DNA of 64,000 nt from Proteus terrae subsp. cibarius (GCF_011045835.1 NZ_CP047349.1:682001-746000), one strand, 5' to 3'. Counted from the first letter of the stretch, positions 1 through 11,894 are shown. Notes: generated by a model not told the origin, from the letters alone. Numbers and translations are program-made.

Positions 1-533
1 CGGGATTACACTTTGATGAACCATTACTTCAAGCCTTAAAAGAAAAAGGTGTGGAGATGGCATTTGTCACACTGCATGTTGGTGCGGGGACTTTCCAACC
101 AGTGCGTGTTGATAACATCGAAGAACACACAATGCATTCTGAATATGCAGAAGTACCACAAGATGTGGTTGATGCTGTATTAGCATGTAAAGCGCGTGGT
201 AATCGAGTGATTGCAGTGGGTACAACTTCTGTTCGTTCTTTAGAAAGTGCTGCGAAAGCAACAAAAGATGCGTTAATCGCGCCTTTCTTCGATGATACCC
301 AAATCTTTATTTATCCGGGTTACCAATATCAAATTATTGATGCATTGATTACGAATTTCCATTTGCCTGAATCAACTTTAATCATGCTGGTTTCTGCTTT
401 TGCAGGGTATAAAAATACCATGAATGCATATAAAGAAGCTGTTGAGCAAGAGTATCGTTTTTTCAGTTATGGTGATGCGATGTTTATTACTCGTAATCCT
501 TTAGCTATTAATGAAAAAGTAGGACAAGAATAA
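1..533 (+). CDS. queA: tRNA preQ1(34) S-adenosylmethionine ribosyltransferase-isomerase, 5'-truncated by window edge
   Basis: QueA transfers the ribosyl part of S-adenosylmethionine to preQ1 already inserted at position 34 of tRNA, giving epoxyqueuosine, the penultimate step of queuosine synthesis. The reading frame is open from base 3 and starts with GLHFDEPLL, a conserved QueA segment. It continues through the family stretches [24 protein letters not shown] and NFHLPESTL, ending at a TAA. Only the C-terminal half (about 176 codons) is present; the true start lies upstream of the window. It is followed by tgt, the preceding step of the pathway, as in other enterics. Identification is very secure. 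Confidence 0.97.
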   Translation, partial: GLHFDEPLLQALKEKGVEMAFVTLHVGAGTFQPVRVDNIEEHTMHSEYAEVPQDVVDAVLACKARGNRVIAVGTTSVRSLESAAKATKDALIAPFFDDTQIFIYPGYQYQIIDALITNFHLPESTLIMLVSAFAGYKNTMNAYKEAVEQEYRFFSYGDAMFITRNPLAINEKVGQE

Positions 534-716
534 AGATTTATTATTCTTTTTAACGTTTTTCTTCGTTTTATGAATTGTTATTTCAACTTTATTGCTTAAT
601 CCCTTTGACTAAGCACGGATTTTTGTTGAAGTAACATATACAGCTGTCTAACAAATGATTAGAATGTGCTGTTTTTTATTGCGCATTGGACTGTTTTTCT
701 GATGCTTGGAGGATGA

Positions 717-1859
<1,143 letters not shown>

Positions 1860-1870
1860 TGTATACGAGA

Positions 1871-1900
1871 AAGCCCAATTCTGTGTATGATATTGGGCTT
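1871..1900 (+). terminator. Hairpin between tgt and yajC
   Basis: AAGCCCAAT (1871-1879) pairs perfectly with ATTGGGCTT (1892-1900). The stem is followed by ATAACTTG, not a T-run, so it is more likely a weak terminator, attenuator or mRNA-stabilising stem than a full stop signal. Confidence 0.45.
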
Positions 1901-1944
1901 ATAACTTGAATATCGTCGATATCGACAACAATGAGGAAAAGTGA

Positions 1945-2280
1945 ATGAGTTTTTTCATTTCTGATGCTGTAGCTTCTGCTGGACAAGCAGCACCTGAAGC
2001 TAGCTTTATGTCTATTTTACCGATGTTAGTGATCTTTATTCTGATTTTCTATTTCATGATCCTACGTCCACAGCAAAAACGTACTAAAGAACATCGTAAA
2101 CTGATGGATTCTATCGGTAAAGGTGATGAAGTTTTAACGACTGGTGGTTTAATTGGTCGTGTTGTTAAGGTTTCAGATAACGGCTATATCGTTGTTGCTC
2201 TGAATGAAACAACTGAAGTAACTATCAAACGTGACTTTGTTGCCGCTGTATTACCTAAAGGCACAATGAAAGCTATTTAA
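1945..2280 (+). CDS. yajC: Sec translocon accessory subunit YajC
   Basis: YajC is a small inner-membrane protein that associates with SecD and SecF in the accessory complex that aids preprotein release on the periplasmic side. The 111-residue product has one strong membrane segment (about residues 22-42, ending [12 protein letters not shown], a conserved family signature). A cytoplasmic beta-rich domain follows, containing [14 protein letters not shown]. The start ATG is preceded by GAGGAAAA. It lies 32 bases upstream of secD and is almost certainly cotranscribed with secD and secF. Confidence 0.97.
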   Translation: MSFFISDAVASAGQAAPEASFMSILPMLVIFILIFYFMILRPQQKRTKEHRKLMDSIGKGDEVLTTGGLIGRVVKVSDNGYIVVALNETTEVTIKRDFVAAVLPKGTMKAI

Positions 2281-2312
2281 TAACATTTCCCCAAAGGGAA
2301 AAGGGAACTGCC

Positions 2313-4160
2313 GTGCTAAACCGTTATCCTTTGTGGAAGTACCTGATGTTGATAGCCGCTATCCTCATCGGTCTGCTTTACGCACTTCCTAACCTATATG
2401 GTGAGGATCCGGCTGTTCAAATCACTGGCGCGCGGGGAACCGCCGCCAATGAGCAAACACTGGATCAAGTTCGATCTTTATTAGATAAAGAAAAAATTGA
2501 AGCGAAATCTATTGCACTTGAAAATGGTGCGATTTTGGCTCGTTTCGGTAACCCTGATATTCAGTTACGTGCCCGTGAAGTGTTGTTGCCTGCATTAGGC
2601 GACCAGTTCATTGTTGCACTTAACCTTGCACCAGCAACACCAAAATGGTTAGAAGCCATTGGTGGTGAGCCGATGAAACTGGGGTTAGACTTACGTGGTG
2701 GTGTTCACTTCCTGATGGAAGTTGATATGGAAACTGCGTTAGGTAAACTTCAGGAACAAAATGTTGAAAGTCTGCGTACATTATTACGTGACGAAGGCAT
2801 TCCGTATTCCTCTATCCGTAAAACGGATAACTATGGTGTTGAAATCCGTTTCCGTAATTCGGATGATCGCTCTAAAGCTTCAGATTACCTAACTCGTCGT
2901 AATCAAGATCTTATTTTTAGAGATGGCGCAAATAACTCATTAAGAGCTATTTTTACTGACGAACGTTTACGTGATGCACGTACTTATGCGGTACAGCAAA
3001 ATATCACTATCTTACGTAATCGTGTTAACCAGTTAGGTGTTGCAGAGCCATTAGTACAACGCCAAGGTGCTGACCGAATTGTTGTTGAATTACCAGGTAT
3101 CCAAGATACCGCTCGTGCTAAAGAAATCTTAGGTGCGACAGCAACATTAGAATTTCGTTTAGTCAATACTACCGTTGATCCTTCTGCTTTAGAAACAGGT
3201 CGTATTCCGGGCGACTCAGAAGTGAAATATACCCGTGAAGGTAGACCAACTATTCTTTATAAACGCGTTATTTTAACGGGTGACCACATTACTGACTCAA
3301 CCTCTCAGGCTGATGAATATGGTCAACCACAAGTGAATATTTCACTTGATAGCGCTGGTGGTTCTATCATGTCTAACTTTACGAAAGACAACGTCGGTAA
3401 ACCGATGGCAACACTGTTCGTAGAGTATAAAGACAGCGGTAAACGCGATGAGAATGACCGAGCTGTATTGGTTAAAAGCGAAGAAGTCATCAACGTTGCG
3501 AATATTCAGAGTCGTTTAGGAAATAGTTTCCGTATTACGGGTATTTCAAATGCGAATGAAGCACGTCAATTATCTCTATTATTACGTGCTGGTGCGTTGA
3601 TTGCACCTATTCAAATCGTTGAAGAAAGAACGATTGGTCCAACTTTGGGTCTGCAAAATATTACCCAAGGTTTAGAAGCGTGTTTATGGGGTCTGATTGC
3701 GTCAGTTGCCTTTATGATAATTTATTATCGTAAATTTGGTGTGATTGCGAGTACTGCATTAATGGCAAACTTAGTGTTAATCGTTGGGGTAATGTCACTA
3801 TTACCGGGCGCAACACTAACCATGCCGGGTATTGCGGGTATCGTATTAACACTTGCCGTCGCCGTCGATGCCAACGTACTGATAAACGAACGTATCAAAG
3901 AAGAGTTACGTAATGGTCGATCAGTACAACAAGCAATCCATGAAGGTTATAAAGGTGCCTTCTCCAGTATTATTGATGCGAACTTAACCACATTAATTAC
4001 AGCTGTGATCCTTTATGCAGTCGGTACCGGCTCAATCAAAGGCTTTGCTATCACAACTGCAATCGGGGTTGCAACATCCATGTTTACCGCTATCGTCGGT
4101 ACTCGTGCGATTGTAAACCTGTTGTATGGTGGTAAACGCGTTAAGAAACTGTCTATTTAA
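2313..4160 (+). CDS. secD: Protein translocase subunit SecD
   Basis: SecD works with SecF and YajC to couple the proton-motive force to late steps of Sec-dependent export. The product is 615 residues, the same length as E. coli SecD. It begins with the N-terminal membrane anchor [11 protein letters not shown] and has a large periplasmic region with the conserved [16 protein letters not shown] motif. The C-terminal half has five membrane segments with the [14 protein letters not shown] signature. The start is GTG, preceded by an AAAGGGAA-type ribosome site. The gene ends 10 bases before secF. Confidence 0.98.
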   Translation: MLNRYPLWKYLMLIAAILIGLLYALPNLYGEDPAVQITGARGTAANEQTLDQVRSLLDKEKIEAKSIALENGAILARFGNPDIQLRAREVLLPALGDQFIVALNLAPATPKWLEAIGGEPMKLGLDLRGGVHFLMEVDMETALGKLQEQNVESLRTLLRDEGIPYSSIRKTDNYGVEIRFRNSDDRSKASDYLTRRNQDLIFRDGANNSLRAIFTDERLRDARTYAVQQNITILRNRVNQLGVAEPLVQRQGADRIVVELPGIQDTARAKEILGATATLEFRLVNTTVDPSALETGRIPGDSEVKYTREGRPTILYKRVILTGDHITDSTSQADEYGQPQVNISLDSAGGSIMSNFTKDNVGKPMATLFVEYKDSGKRDENDRAVLVKSEEVINVANIQSRLGNSFRITGISNANEARQLSLLLRAGALIAPIQIVEERTIGPTLGLQNITQGLEACLWGLIASVAFMIIYYRKFGVIASTALMANLVLIVGVMSLLPGATLTMPGIAGIVLTLAVAVDANVLINERIKEELRNGRSVQQAIHEGYKGAFSSIIDANLTTLITAVILYAVGTGSIKGFAITTAIGVATSMFTAIVGTRAIVNLLYGGKRVKKLSI

Positions 4161-4170
4161 GGAGCACGTT

Positions 4171-5139
4171 GTGGCACAGGATTATACTGTTGAACAATTA
4201 AACCATGGTCGTAGAGTCATTGACTTTATGCGTTGGGACAACGTCGCCTTTAGTATTTCGTTTCTGCTTTTGATAGCGTCAATTGCTATCATTTCCGTGA
4301 AAGGATTTAACTGGGGACTGGATTTTACAGGTGGTACAGTAATTGAGATCAATCTCAGTCAACCAGCCGACCTTGATAAAATGCGTGATAGCCTAGATGC
4401 AGCGGGCTTTAAAGATCCTCTGTTACAAAACTTTGGTAGCAGCCGCGATATTATGGTGCGTATGCCTCCTGTTGAAGGGCAGGCAGGTCAAGAGTTAGGT
4501 AAGAAAGTTATCGATGTTATTAATGCTGAAGTTGATAACGATGCTGTGGTAAAACGTATTGAATTTGTTGGGCCAAGTGTGGGTAGTGAATTGGCTCAAA
4601 CAGGTGCAATGGCGTTATTATCTGCACTTATCTGTATTCTTATCTATGTTGGATTCCGTTTTGAATGGCGTTTGGCGTTAGGTGCTGTTATCGCACTTGC
4701 GCATGACGTGATTATTACACTGGGTGTGCTTTCACTATTCCACATAGAGGTTGACTTAACCATTGTGGCATCATTGATGTCTGTTATCGGTTACTCACTA
4801 AACGATAGTATTGTCGTATCAGACCGTATTCGTGAGAACTTCCGTAAAATTCGTCGAGGTACTTCATATGAAATTATGAACGTTTCTCTGACACAGACAT
4901 TAAGCCGTACCATCATGACATCAGCAACAACATTATTGGTTGTATTAATGCTATATATCTTTGGTGGTTCAATGCTTCAAGGCTTCTCTTTAGTTATGTT
5001 AATCGGTGTTTCAATTGGTACTATTTCTTCTATTTATGTGGCTTCTGCATTAGCACTGAAAATGGGAATGAAACGTGAACACTTGATTGTACAAAAAGTG
5101 GAAAAAGAGGGTGCAGATCAGACAACACTCTTACCATAA
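4171..5139 (+). CDS. secF: Protein translocase subunit SecF
   Basis: SecF is the partner of SecD in the RND-like export motor. I start it at GTG 4171 ([13 protein letters not shown], matching the family N-terminus), with AAGGAG 7-12 bases upstream. An upstream in-frame ATG at 4126 would overlap secD and is not needed. The 322-residue product has an N-terminal membrane helix, the [11 protein letters not shown] motif, a periplasmic domain, and five C-terminal membrane segments containing [19 protein letters not shown]. It is the last gene of yajC-secDF, followed by a strong terminator. Confidence 0.97.
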   Translation: MAQDYTVEQLNHGRRVIDFMRWDNVAFSISFLLLIASIAIISVKGFNWGLDFTGGTVIEINLSQPADLDKMRDSLDAAGFKDPLLQNFGSSRDIMVRMPPVEGQAGQELGKKVIDVINAEVDNDAVVKRIEFVGPSVGSELAQTGAMALLSALICILIYVGFRFEWRLALGAVIALAHDVIITLGVLSLFHIEVDLTIVASLMSVIGYSLNDSIVVSDRIRENFRKIRRGTSYEIMNVSLTQTLSRTIMTSATTLLVVLMLYIFGGSMLQGFSLVMLIGVSIGTISSIYVASALALKMGMKREHLIVQKVEKEGADQTTLLP

Positions 5140-5169
5140 TAGAGCGTTTTTCTGATAAAACATTGCAAA

Positions 5170-5204
5170 CACCCTGCCAGTGTATACTGACAGGGTGTTT
5201 TTTG
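5170..5204 (+). terminator. Rho-independent terminator after secF
   Basis: CACCCTG (5170-5176) pairs with CAGGGTG (5191-5197), extended by an inner AGT/ACT pairing. A run of T follows immediately. It ends the yajC-secDF unit. Confidence 0.88.
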
Positions 5205-5255
5205 TTCACTGAACAGGTACACTGTTTATGAGTATTGTCAAAAGTAGGAATAACT

Positions 5256-5705
5256 ATGCATTGCCCATTTTGTGGAGCCGTAGATACCAAGGTAATTGAT
5301 TCCAGACTTGTTGGTGATGGTTCACAAGTGCGCCGTCGTCGCCAATGTCTTGTTTGTCATGAACGTTTTACTACCTTTGAAGTAGCAGAACTAGTGATGC
5401 CTCGTGTTGTGAAAAGTGATGAAATACGTGAGCCTTTTGATGAAGAGAAACTTCGTCGAGGTATGCTTAAAGCATTAGAAAAACGTCCAGTGAGTTCAGA
5501 TGATGTTGAAGCTGCGATAAGCCATATCAAGTCACAACTAAGAGCGACGGGTGAAAGAGAAATACCTTCAAAAGAAATTGGCAATTTTGTTATGGAACAA
5601 CTAAAGAAACTCGATAAAGTGGCTTATATTCGCTTTGCTTCGGTTTATCGTAGTTTTGAAGATATCCGTGATTTTGGTGAAGAAATCGCAAAATTACAGG
5701 ATTAA
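5256..5705 (+). CDS. nrdR: Transcriptional repressor NrdR
   Basis: NrdR is the zinc-ribbon/ATP-cone repressor of ribonucleotide reductase genes. The start is ATG 5256 (MHCPFCG), which gives 149 residues as in E. coli; an AGTAGGA site lies upstream. The N-terminal zinc ribbon has two CxxC pairs (CPFC near residue 3 and CLVC near 31), followed by RRRRQC. The ATP-cone domain begins at [18 protein letters not shown]. It is followed 70 bases later by ribD, the usual enteric arrangement. Confidence 0.98.
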   Translation: MHCPFCGAVDTKVIDSRLVGDGSQVRRRRQCLVCHERFTTFEVAELVMPRVVKSDEIREPFDEEKLRRGMLKALEKRPVSSDDVEAAISHIKSQLRATGEREIPSKEIGNFVMEQLKKLDKVAYIRFASVYRSFEDIRDFGEEIAKLQD

Positions 5706-5775
5706 TATGCTAATACTGTAATTTATTTAATGATTTGATAAATAACGATAAATAATAAAATTATATGTAATTATT

Positions 5776-6930
5776 ATGACAAATAACAACAGCAACAATC
5801 CAAGTAAAAATGAAAGCCTGCATGATGAACACTATATGCGTCGAGCTATTGAGCTTGCAGCATTAGGTCGCTTTACAACATCACCTAACCCTAATGTGGG
5901 GTGTGTGATCGTAAAAGAGGGTGAGATTATCGGTGAAGGTTATCATCATCACGCAGGTGGCCCTCATGCTGAAGTTAATGCATTAAAAATGGCAGGGGAT
6001 AGAGCAAAAGGGGCGACAGCTTATGTCACACTTGAACCTTGTAGTCATTTTGGTAAAACACCACCTTGTGCGGATGCCTTGATTAATGCAGGGATAAAAC
6101 GAGTTGTTGCTGCGATGCAAGATCCTAATCCTCAAGTTGCAGGCCGTGGTTTGCACAAATTATTATCAGCGGGGATTGATGTTTCACATGGCGTTTTAAT
6201 GCAAGAAGCTGAAAAACTTAACGTTGGTTTTTTTAAACGAATGAGAACAGGCTTCCCTTATATCCAGCTAAAATTAGGTGCATCTTTAGATGGTAAAACG
6301 GCATTAGCATCAGGTGAAAGCCAATGGATAACCTCTAAAGCATCTCGTCGAGATGTGCAAAATTTCCGGGCTCAAGCTAGTGCTATTTTAACGACCAGTG
6401 CAACAGTAATTGCTGACAACCCTTCTATGAATGTTCGTTGGAATGAGCTTTCAGATGAAATCAAAGCTATCTATCCTGAAGAAACGCTACGTCAACCTAT
6501 TCGTATTATTACTGATAGCCAAAATAGAGTGAGTGAAAATCATAAAATCACTCAAATTGAAGGCGAATGCTGGTTGGCGCGTACAAAATCACAGCCAAGT
6601 AGCTGGCAAGGCAATGTATCAGAAATCCTATTACCAACAAATGGCAAAAGCAGTGGTGTGGATTTAGTTTTATTAATGATGCAATTGGGTAAACGCAATA
6701 TCAATACCGTATGGGTTGAGAGTGGCGCTCATTTTGCTGGCGCATTATTAGAGGCAGGGCTTGTTGATGAACTTATTATTTATATAGCGCCTAAAGTTTT
6801 AGGGAATGATGCTCGAGGATTATTTGCACTTTCTCCACTTTCATCATTATCCGAAGCACCTGAATTTACAGTAGATTCTCTCCAACAAATTGGCTCTGAT
6901 ATCAGAGTTTGTTTAAAACCTCGTTATTAA
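5776..6930 (+). CDS. ribD: Bifunctional riboflavin biosynthesis deaminase/reductase
   Basis: RibD deaminates the pyrimidine intermediate made from GTP and then reduces its ribosyl side chain. The N-terminal deaminase domain (about residues 20-160) shows the zinc motif PHAEVNAL followed by EPCSHFGKTPPC. The C-terminal reductase domain starts around FPYIQLKLGASLDGKTA. At 384 residues it is somewhat longer than E. coli RibD because of an N-terminal Asn/Ser-rich extension of about 15 residues. No clear Shine-Dalgarno precedes ATG 5776, so the exact start is uncertain. The next in-frame ATG, at codon 22, would cut into the conserved region. Confidence 0.96.
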   Translation: MTNNNSNNPSKNESLHDEHYMRRAIELAALGRFTTSPNPNVGCVIVKEGEIIGEGYHHHAGGPHAEVNALKMAGDRAKGATAYVTLEPCSHFGKTPPCADALINAGIKRVVAAMQDPNPQVAGRGLHKLLSAGIDVSHGVLMQEAEKLNVGFFKRMRTGFPYIQLKLGASLDGKTALASGESQWITSKASRRDVQNFRAQASAILTTSATVIADNPSMNVRWNELSDEIKAIYPEETLRQPIRIITDSQNRVSENHKITQIEGECWLARTKSQPSSWQGNVSEILLPTNGKSSGVDLVLLMMQLGKRNINTVWVESGAHFAGALLEAGLVDELIIYIAPKVLGNDARGLFALSPLSSLSEAPEFTVDSLQQIGSDIRVCLKPRY

Positions 6931-6951
6931 TAGACGCAAATAAGTGTGTCT

Positions 6952-6981
6952 ACGGCGCTATTTGTAGTAAAATAGCGCCGT
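6952..6981 (+). repeat. Perfect 12-bp inverted repeat after ribD
   Basis: ACGGCGCTATTT (6952-6963) is repeated in reverse complement at 6970-6981 with a 6-base loop. This makes a very stable hairpin 22 bases after the ribD stop. It is followed by GTGTGTTATTTCC, which is not a classical T-tract. It may block 3' exonucleases or terminate weakly. Confidence 0.75.
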
Positions 6982-7028
6982 GTGTGTTATTTCCTGTCGT
7001 TACGACATCGTTATCAGCCAACTAAATG

Positions 7029-7049
7029 CCTTGATTTATCAAGGGTTTT
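7029..7049 (+). terminator. Probable terminator between ribD and ribH
   Basis: CCTTGA (7029-7034), loop TTTA, TCAAGG (7039-7044), then GTTTTTGG. With the hairpin just upstream, it suggests that ribH-nusB-thiL can be transcribed separately from nrdR-ribD. Confidence 0.55.
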
Positions 7050-7142
7050 TGGCTCCTTTGCTGTGTAATAATAAAACAGAGCGCAGTAAAGGAAAGAATA
7101 TGATAAAATCCGCGCCCCGCGGATAGGAGAAAAAGGTAACCT

Positions 7143-7613
7143 ATGAACGTAATCAAAGGTGTTGTCGCGGCGCCAAACGCACGCGTAGCAATTGCAATTG
7201 CCCGTTTTAATAATTTCATCAACGACAGCTTATTAGAAGGTGCGGTTGATGCATTAGAACGTATTGGACAAGTTTCCTCTGAAAATATTACCGTCGTTTG
7301 GGTTCCAGGTGCTTACGAGCTACCGTTAACAGTTAAAGCTTTAGCTGAAAGCGACAAATACGATGCAGTTATCGCATTAGGTACTGTTATCCGTGGTGGA
7401 ACCGCACATTTTGAATACGTTGCTGGCGAATGTAGTTCTGGCCTATCTCAAGTTGCAATGCAAAGCGAGATCCCTGTGACTTTTGGTGTATTAACAACTG
7501 AAAGCATTGAACAGGCCATTGAACGAGCTGGAACTAAAGCGGGCAACAAAGGTGCTGAAGCGGCAATGACAGCACTTGAAATGATCAATGTACTTAAAGC
7601 CATAAAAGGCTAA
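7143..7613 (+). CDS. ribH: 6,7-dimethyl-8-ribityllumazine synthase
   Basis: Lumazine synthase condenses the RibD-pathway pyrimidine with 3,4-dihydroxy-2-butanone 4-phosphate to give the precursor of riboflavin, and forms an icosahedral shell. The 156 residues equal the E. coli length. They include [23 protein letters not shown], the [14 protein letters not shown] segment with the catalytic His, and [12 protein letters not shown] near the C-terminus. A good AGGAG-type site precedes ATG. A TATGAT hexamer at 7099-7104 could be a -10 element, but its -35 is poor. It lies 28 bases upstream of nusB. Confidence 0.98.
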   Translation: MNVIKGVVAAPNARVAIAIARFNNFINDSLLEGAVDALERIGQVSSENITVVWVPGAYELPLTVKALAESDKYDAVIALGTVIRGGTAHFEYVAGECSSGLSQVAMQSEIPVTFGVLTTESIEQAIERAGTKAGNKGAEAAMTALEMINVLKAIKG

Positions 7614-7641
7614 TCATCTGTTTTAACTTAAGGGGAATTTT

Positions 7642-8055
7642 GTGAAACCTGCTGCTCGTCGTCGTGCTCGTGAGTGTGCTGTTCAAGCTATCTACTCATG
7701 GCAATTATCCGGAAATGACATCGCGGATGTGGAATTGGAGTTTTTATCCGAGCAGGATACCCAAGGTGTAGATATTGCTTATTTTCGTGAGCTTTTAGTG
7801 GGTGTTGCCATTAATGCAACACGTTTAGATAAGGCAATGGAACCTTATTTATCCCGCCAGCTTGAAGAATTAGGTCAAGTTGAAAAAGCAATTTTACGTT
7901 TAGCAATGTTTGAACTTAGCTTCCGTGAAGATGTTCCTTACAAAGTTGCGATTAACGAAGCGATTGAACTGGCTAAGGTATTTGGTGCTGACGATAGCCA
8001 TAAATTTGTTAATGGCGTGCTTGATAAAGCTGCACCAACTGTACGTAAAAAATAA
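7642..8055 (+). CDS. nusB: Transcription antitermination factor NusB
   Basis: NusB pairs with NusE (ribosomal S10) on boxA RNA to prevent premature termination of rRNA transcription. The product is 137 residues, all-alpha, beginning [20 protein letters not shown] and containing the conserved [16 protein letters not shown] and [10 protein letters not shown]. The start is GTG with AAGGGGAA upstream. The ribH-nusB-thiL order is conserved in enterics. A strong terminator follows. Confidence 0.97.
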   Translation: MKPAARRRARECAVQAIYSWQLSGNDIADVELEFLSEQDTQGVDIAYFRELLVGVAINATRLDKAMEPYLSRQLEELGQVEKAILRLAMFELSFREDVPYKVAINEAIELAKVFGADDSHKFVNGVLDKAAPTVRKK

Positions 8056-8088
8056 CGTTTTTCACGTTTCCTCTATGGTAAATAATTC

Positions 8089-8116
8089 AAGGCCGGTATT
8101 TTCCGGCCTTTTGTTT
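8089..8116 (+). terminator. Terminator-like hairpin after nusB
   Basis: AAGGCCGG (8089-8096), loop TATTTT, CCGGCCTT (8103-8110), then TTGTTT. It is a strong GC stem ahead of thiL, so it may partially terminate ribH-nusB transcripts. Confidence 0.75.
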
Positions 8117-8154
8117 AATAAAGCTAGTATGCATAGCTCAATAGGAAATAGATA

Positions 8155-9138
8155 ATGCCTTGTGGTGAATTTTCCCTTATTAAGCAATATTTCACTTCAC
8201 AACCTGTAAAACGAAAAGATGTGAGTACAGGAATTGGGGATGACTGCGCAATATTGACGGTACCTGAAAAGCAACAAGTGGCGATTAGTACCGACACTTT
8301 AGTGAGTGGTATTCACTTCCTTCCTTCTATCTCACCTGAAGATTTAGCCTATAAAGCACTTGCTGTAAATATTAGCGACTTAGCTGCCGTTGGTGCAGAT
8401 CCTTCTTGGGCTTCATTAGCTTTAACGCTACCGGATACAAACAGTGAATGGCTTGAGGCATTTAGCCGTTCTTTCTTTGCGTTAGCTGATTATTATGCAA
8501 TCCAGTTAATCGGTGGTGATACTACTCGCGGCCCTTTAAGCTTAACAATCACAATACAAGGGCTTGTTCCACAAGGAACCGCATTACTTCGTTCTGGCGC
8601 TAAAATTGGTGATTGGATCTATGTTACGGGGTTTTTAGGCGATAGCGCAGCGGGACTTGCTGTATTACAAAATAGATTACAGCCGACAGAAAAAGAACAT
8701 AGTGATTATTTTATCGCAAGACATTTGCGCCCTCAGCCTCGTTTACTACAAGGTCAAGCATTACGCCATTTAGCGACCTCTGCGATTGATATTTCTGATG
8801 GACTTATTTCAGACTTGAACCATATTCTTACAGCAAGTGGTTGTGGGGCTCGCTTAAATTTAGATGCATTGCCTTACTCGCCAGCGATGAAAGCGGAAGT
8901 GAGTGAAGAACAAGCGGAGATTTGGGCATTAAGTGGTGGTGAAGATTATGAGTTATGCTTTACGGTGCCTGAAATCAATCGTGGCGCTTTAGAGATTGCA
9001 TTAGCGCATACTGGGGCAGATTTTCATTGTATAGGACAAATTATGCCGATTGCTGAAGGCATTCGTTATTTACGTGATGGCAAAGACGTTTACCCTAATC
9101 TCAAGGGGTTTGATCATTTTAGTGAGTCTAACGAGTAA
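8155..9138 (+). CDS. thiL: Thiamine-monophosphate kinase
   Basis: ThiL phosphorylates thiamine monophosphate to the active cofactor thiamine pyrophosphate. The 327-residue product is of family length and starts [12 protein letters not shown]. It carries the PurM-like motifs [47 protein letters not shown] and [15 protein letters not shown]. The start ATG follows AGGAAATAG. In E. coli the next gene is pgpA, but here the unit ends and convergent yjdM follows. Confidence 0.98.
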   Translation: MPCGEFSLIKQYFTSQPVKRKDVSTGIGDDCAILTVPEKQQVAISTDTLVSGIHFLPSISPEDLAYKALAVNISDLAAVGADPSWASLALTLPDTNSEWLEAFSRSFFALADYYAIQLIGGDTTRGPLSLTITIQGLVPQGTALLRSGAKIGDWIYVTGFLGDSAAGLAVLQNRLQPTEKEHSDYFIARHLRPQPRLLQGQALRHLATSAIDISDGLISDLNHILTASGCGARLNLDALPYSPAMKAEVSEEQAEIWALSGGEDYELCFTVPEINRGALEIALAHTGADFHCIGQIMPIAEGIRYLRDGKDVYPNLKGFDHFSESNE

Positions 9139-9153
9139 CCTTGCTTTAATTTT

Positions 9154-9176
9154 AAAGGCGCTTTATTAGCGCCTTT
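9154..9176. terminator. Bidirectional hairpin between thiL and yjdM
   Basis: AAAGGCGC (9154-9161) pairs with GCGCCTTT (9169-9176) across a 7-base loop, flanked by A and T residues. It probably serves thiL on the + strand. Confidence 0.65.
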
Positions 9177-9208
9177 AATGATATTGATAATATCTAAATT
9201 TATATTTA

Positions 9209-9230
9209 AAGAGATTATCAATAATCTCTT
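9209..9230 (-). terminator. Terminator-like palindrome after yjdM
   Basis: AAGAGATTAT (9209-9218) is the reverse complement of ATAATCTCTT (9221-9230). On the minus strand it is followed by TTTAAATATAAATTT. It is AT-rich and begins 4 bases past the yjdM stop. Confidence 0.5.
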
Positions 9231-9233
9231 ATC

Positions 9234-9569
9234 TTAGTTCTTTTTTACAAATTCAGATTTCAACTTCATTTGTCCAAAGCCATCAATTTTACAATCAATG
9301 TTATGGTCACCTTCGACTAAACGGATCCCTTTAACTTTTGTACCGATTTTTAGTGGAGTTGAGCTACCTTTAACTTTGAGATCTTTAATTACGGTGACGG
9401 AGTCACCATCAGCTAATAAATTGCCGTTAGCATCTTTAACCACTAACTCATCGTTATCAACAGTTGGTTCTGTATCGTTCCACTCGTGTGCGCATTCAGG
9501 GCAAACATACATTGCACCATCTTCATAGGTGTATTCAGAATTGCACTTAGGACAAGAAGGTAATGACAT
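9234..9569 (-). CDS. yjdM: YjdM/PhnA-family zinc-ribbon protein
   Basis: This is a 111-residue protein starting [17 protein letters not shown] at ATG 9569, matching the E. coli YjdM start. An in-frame ATG eight codons upstream is unlikely to be used. The N-terminal zinc ribbon has CPKC and CPEC pairs. The C-terminal domain contains [25 protein letters not shown] and ends KSEFVKKN. The family was once called PhnA, but a phosphonoacetate hydrolase role does not apply to this enteric branch; its function is not settled. It is monocistronic and convergent with thiL. Confidence 0.93.
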   Translation of the reverse strand: MSLPSCPKCNSEYTYEDGAMYVCPECAHEWNDTEPTVDNDELVVKDANGNLLADGDSVTVIKDLKVKGSSTPLKIGTKVKGIRLVEGDHNIDCKIDGFGQMKLKSEFVKKN

Positions 9570-9889
9570 AATAATACTCTCAAATTTTATCAAAATGGGA
9601 AGTGATTAATCGTCACAATGAGGATAACACTTGCCCCATAAATTAAAGGACACATTATCATTTAAGAGTGAAAGTTCTAAGCAATCCCCTAAATGGTCCT
9701 GCCTCTGATAATGCGAAAGGGCAATAGTATAATGGATTTGATGTAAATTTGCATCTTTCACAGGTTATGATGTGAAGGTTGAGGAAAAGTAGGCTAAATA
9801 TAGGGTGTTAAATAGAAAATAAAGATATATAAAAGTAGTTTTAAATGTTTAATAACTCAATGATATTAAAGTTATAATTTTATAAATAT
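9570..9889. other. Intergenic region yjdM-rbsR, no gene seen
   Basis: About 320 bases upstream of yjdM. It should hold the yjdM promoter on the minus strand. I see only stop-rich AT sequence, an isolated TATAAT-like hexamer near 9729 on the + strand with no gene behind it, and no convincing coding frame or RNA. Confidence 0.5.
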
Positions 9890-9924
9890 AACTAAAAACA
9901 AATGCCCTCATCTTAAAAGAGAGC
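9890..9924 (-). terminator. Terminator of the rbs operon
   Basis: On the minus strand GCTCTC (9924-9919) pairs with GAGGGC (9909-9904), including one G-U pair, followed by ATTTGTTTTTAG. It lies about 30 bases after the rbsR stop. Confidence 0.65.
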
Positions 9925-9952
9925 ATCATCAATAATAGTGTTAATCTTCTTA

Positions 9953-10963
9953 TTATGGTTTTATAAAATGACTCACCGAACCACGCTCTATAAGTTTGGG
10001 TGTAAGCACCAAAACATTGTCATCAGCATCGATATTTTCCATACGATGTAATAATTGGCTGACAGCAAGTTTACCCAATTCATCTTTGGGTTGGTGAATG
10101 GTAGAAAGAGGAGGGATCATATAAGAAGCTAGGTCGATATCGTCATAACCCATGACTGAAATATCATCAGGTACACGCAAACCTTTTTGATAAATAGCTT
10201 GATAAGCACCAACAGCCATTGCGTCATTACAGGTGAAAACTGCTTGTGGTAAGACAGAATGTGAGAGTAACTTTTGCATTGCGCTAAACCCGCCTGCAAA
10301 TTCAAAATCACTGGTTAACACAAACTCTTCTCGAATAGTGAGCCCTGCTTTTTGCATCGCATTGTAATAGCCTTGCAAACGATGTTTTGCTGGGAGTTTA
10401 TCTTGTGGACCGGCAATACAGGCAATTTCAGTAAAGCCTTTTTCAATCAGATAATTGGTGGCGATTTCTCCCCCCAACAGGGAGTTATCTTGAATAATAT
10501 CTCCGCCGTATTCAAACGGAGACCAATCCATCATGACCATAGGTAAACGAGGATAACGATTTAGCACTTCATGAGAGGGCGCTCGGGCTTCTGTTGACAT
10601 CAATAATAAGCCATCGACACGTTTTTGTAGCAGCGTTTCAAGGCTACTATCCATACGCTCGTAATCCCCTTCGGTATTACATAAAATTAGGCTATAGCCT
10701 TTTTCGTAGCAACTGCGTTCAACACCACGTACAACTTCTGCATAGAAAGGGTTGCTACTAGCTGTCACTAACATACCAATAGTGTGAGTACAGTTCATTT
10801 TTAAACTGCGTGCTAAAGCTGAAGGCGCGTAATTTAAGGTTTCGATAGCATCGTTAACCTTTTTACGAATACCTTCGCTCACATAACGATTGTTATTGAT
10901 AACGTGAGAAACTGTTGATGTCGAAACGCCCGCCAAACGGGCGACATCTTTCATTGTTGCCAA
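9953..10963 (-). CDS. rbsR: Ribose operon repressor (LacI family)
   Basis: RbsR represses the ribose operon and is released by ribose. The 336-residue protein has the LacI helix-turn-helix [22 protein letters not shown] at the N-terminus, the hinge [11 protein letters not shown], and a periplasmic-binding-like sensor domain. The start is most likely TTG at 10963, four bases past the rbsK stop, because that gives the family N-terminus MATMKDV; ATG at 10954 is the alternative. It is the last gene of rbsDACBKR. Two matching palindromic operators lie upstream of rbsD. Confidence 0.96.
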   Translation of the reverse strand: MATMKDVARLAGVSTSTVSHVINNNRYVSEGIRKKVNDAIETLNYAPSALARSLKMNCTHTIGMLVTASSNPFYAEVVRGVERSCYEKGYSLILCNTEGDYERMDSSLETLLQKRVDGLLLMSTEARAPSHEVLNRYPRLPMVMMDWSPFEYGGDIIQDNSLLGGEIATNYLIEKGFTEIACIAGPQDKLPAKHRLQGYYNAMQKAGLTIREEFVLTSDFEFAGGFSAMQKLLSHSVLPQAVFTCNDAMAVGAYQAIYQKGLRVPDDISVMGYDDIDLASYMIPPLSTIHQPKDELGKLAVSQLLHRMENIDADDNVLVLTPKLIERGSVSHFIKP

Positions 10964-10967
10964 AGTA

Positions 10968-11894
10968 CTATGCTCGCTCTGCTAAAAATGATTCGATTTC
11001 ATGACGCCAAGGAACAGATGATTGTGCACCATGACGTGTAACTGCAATGGCAGCTGCTGCGTGAGCAAAACGGATAGCCTCAACGGAAGGTTTCCCTTCT
11101 AATATTGCAGTGACAAATGCACCGTTAAATGTATCACCTGCGGCAATGGTATCAACAGCATCGACGCGAAATCCAGGAATTATCATGCCTTTCCCTTGTT
11201 CACTAAACCATACACCACGGCTACCCAAAGTGATAAGCACTTGTTTGATACCTTTTTGATGTAAAATTTCGGCAGCTTTTGCCGCACCCGCTTCATCATG
11301 CACAGAAACGCCTGTTAATATTTCGGCTTCCGTCTCATTTGGAGTAATAACATCAATAAAACTCAGAAATTCATCAGATAAAGGTTGTGCTGGTGCTGGG
11401 TTTAAAATGACTTTAGTTTGGTGTGATTTTGCCAGTTTTGCAGCTTCAAAAACAGTCTCTAACGGTGATTCTAATTGCATCAGCAAGGCATCAGCATGCT
11501 CAACAACATGATGATATTGCTGAAAATGTGTAGGTTTTAGTGCGCCATTAGCACCTGCAACAATACTAATTACGTTTTCACCTTGTTCATTAACAAGGAT
11601 CATCGCAACACCTGTTGGTGTTTGCGGAATAATACTAATTGCATCGATATGAATATTATCTGTTTTAAGCTGTGAAATTATCTCACTACCAATCGCATCA
11701 TCCCCGACACAAGCAATAAAGGTAATATCGGCGCCACTGCGACCACAAGCAACAGCCTGATTTGCACCTTTACCACCAAAGGCTATTTTGTATTGATGAC
11801 CAATAATGGTTTCACCCGGCTTTGGAAATTGTGAAATATTCATGATGTGGTCAACGTTAATGCTACCTAGAACAGCAAGGCGAGGTGTTGTCAT
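10968..11894 (-). CDS. rbsK: Ribokinase
   Basis: RbsK phosphorylates D-ribose to ribose 5-phosphate for the pentose-phosphate pathway. The 308-residue PfkB-family enzyme shows the first signature around [17 protein letters not shown] (near residue 40). The second, [13 protein letters not shown], carries the catalytic Asp near residue 250. It lies between rbsB and rbsR, with a stable hairpin separating it from rbsB. Confidence 0.97.
   Translation of the reverse strand: MTTPRLAVLGSINVDHIMNISQFPKPGETIIGHQYKIAFGGKGANQAVACGRSGADITFIACVGDDAIGSEIISQLKTDNIHIDAISIIPQTPTGVAMILVNEQGENVISIVAGANGALKPTHFQQYHHVVEHADALLMQLESPLETVFEAAKLAKSHQTKVILNPAPAQPLSDEFLSFIDVITPNETEAEILTGVSVHDEAGAAKAAEILHQKGIKQVLITLGSRGVWFSEQGKGMIIPGFRVDAVDTIAAGDTFNGAFVTAILEGKPSVEAIRFAHAAAAIAVTRHGAQSSVPWRHEIESFLAERA

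Noticed and set aside
6931..7142. Possible FMN riboswitch upstream of ribH
   Set aside because: The region lacks the conserved multi-stem RFN core sequence; it contains only simple hairpins. Enteric FMN riboswitches usually precede ribB.
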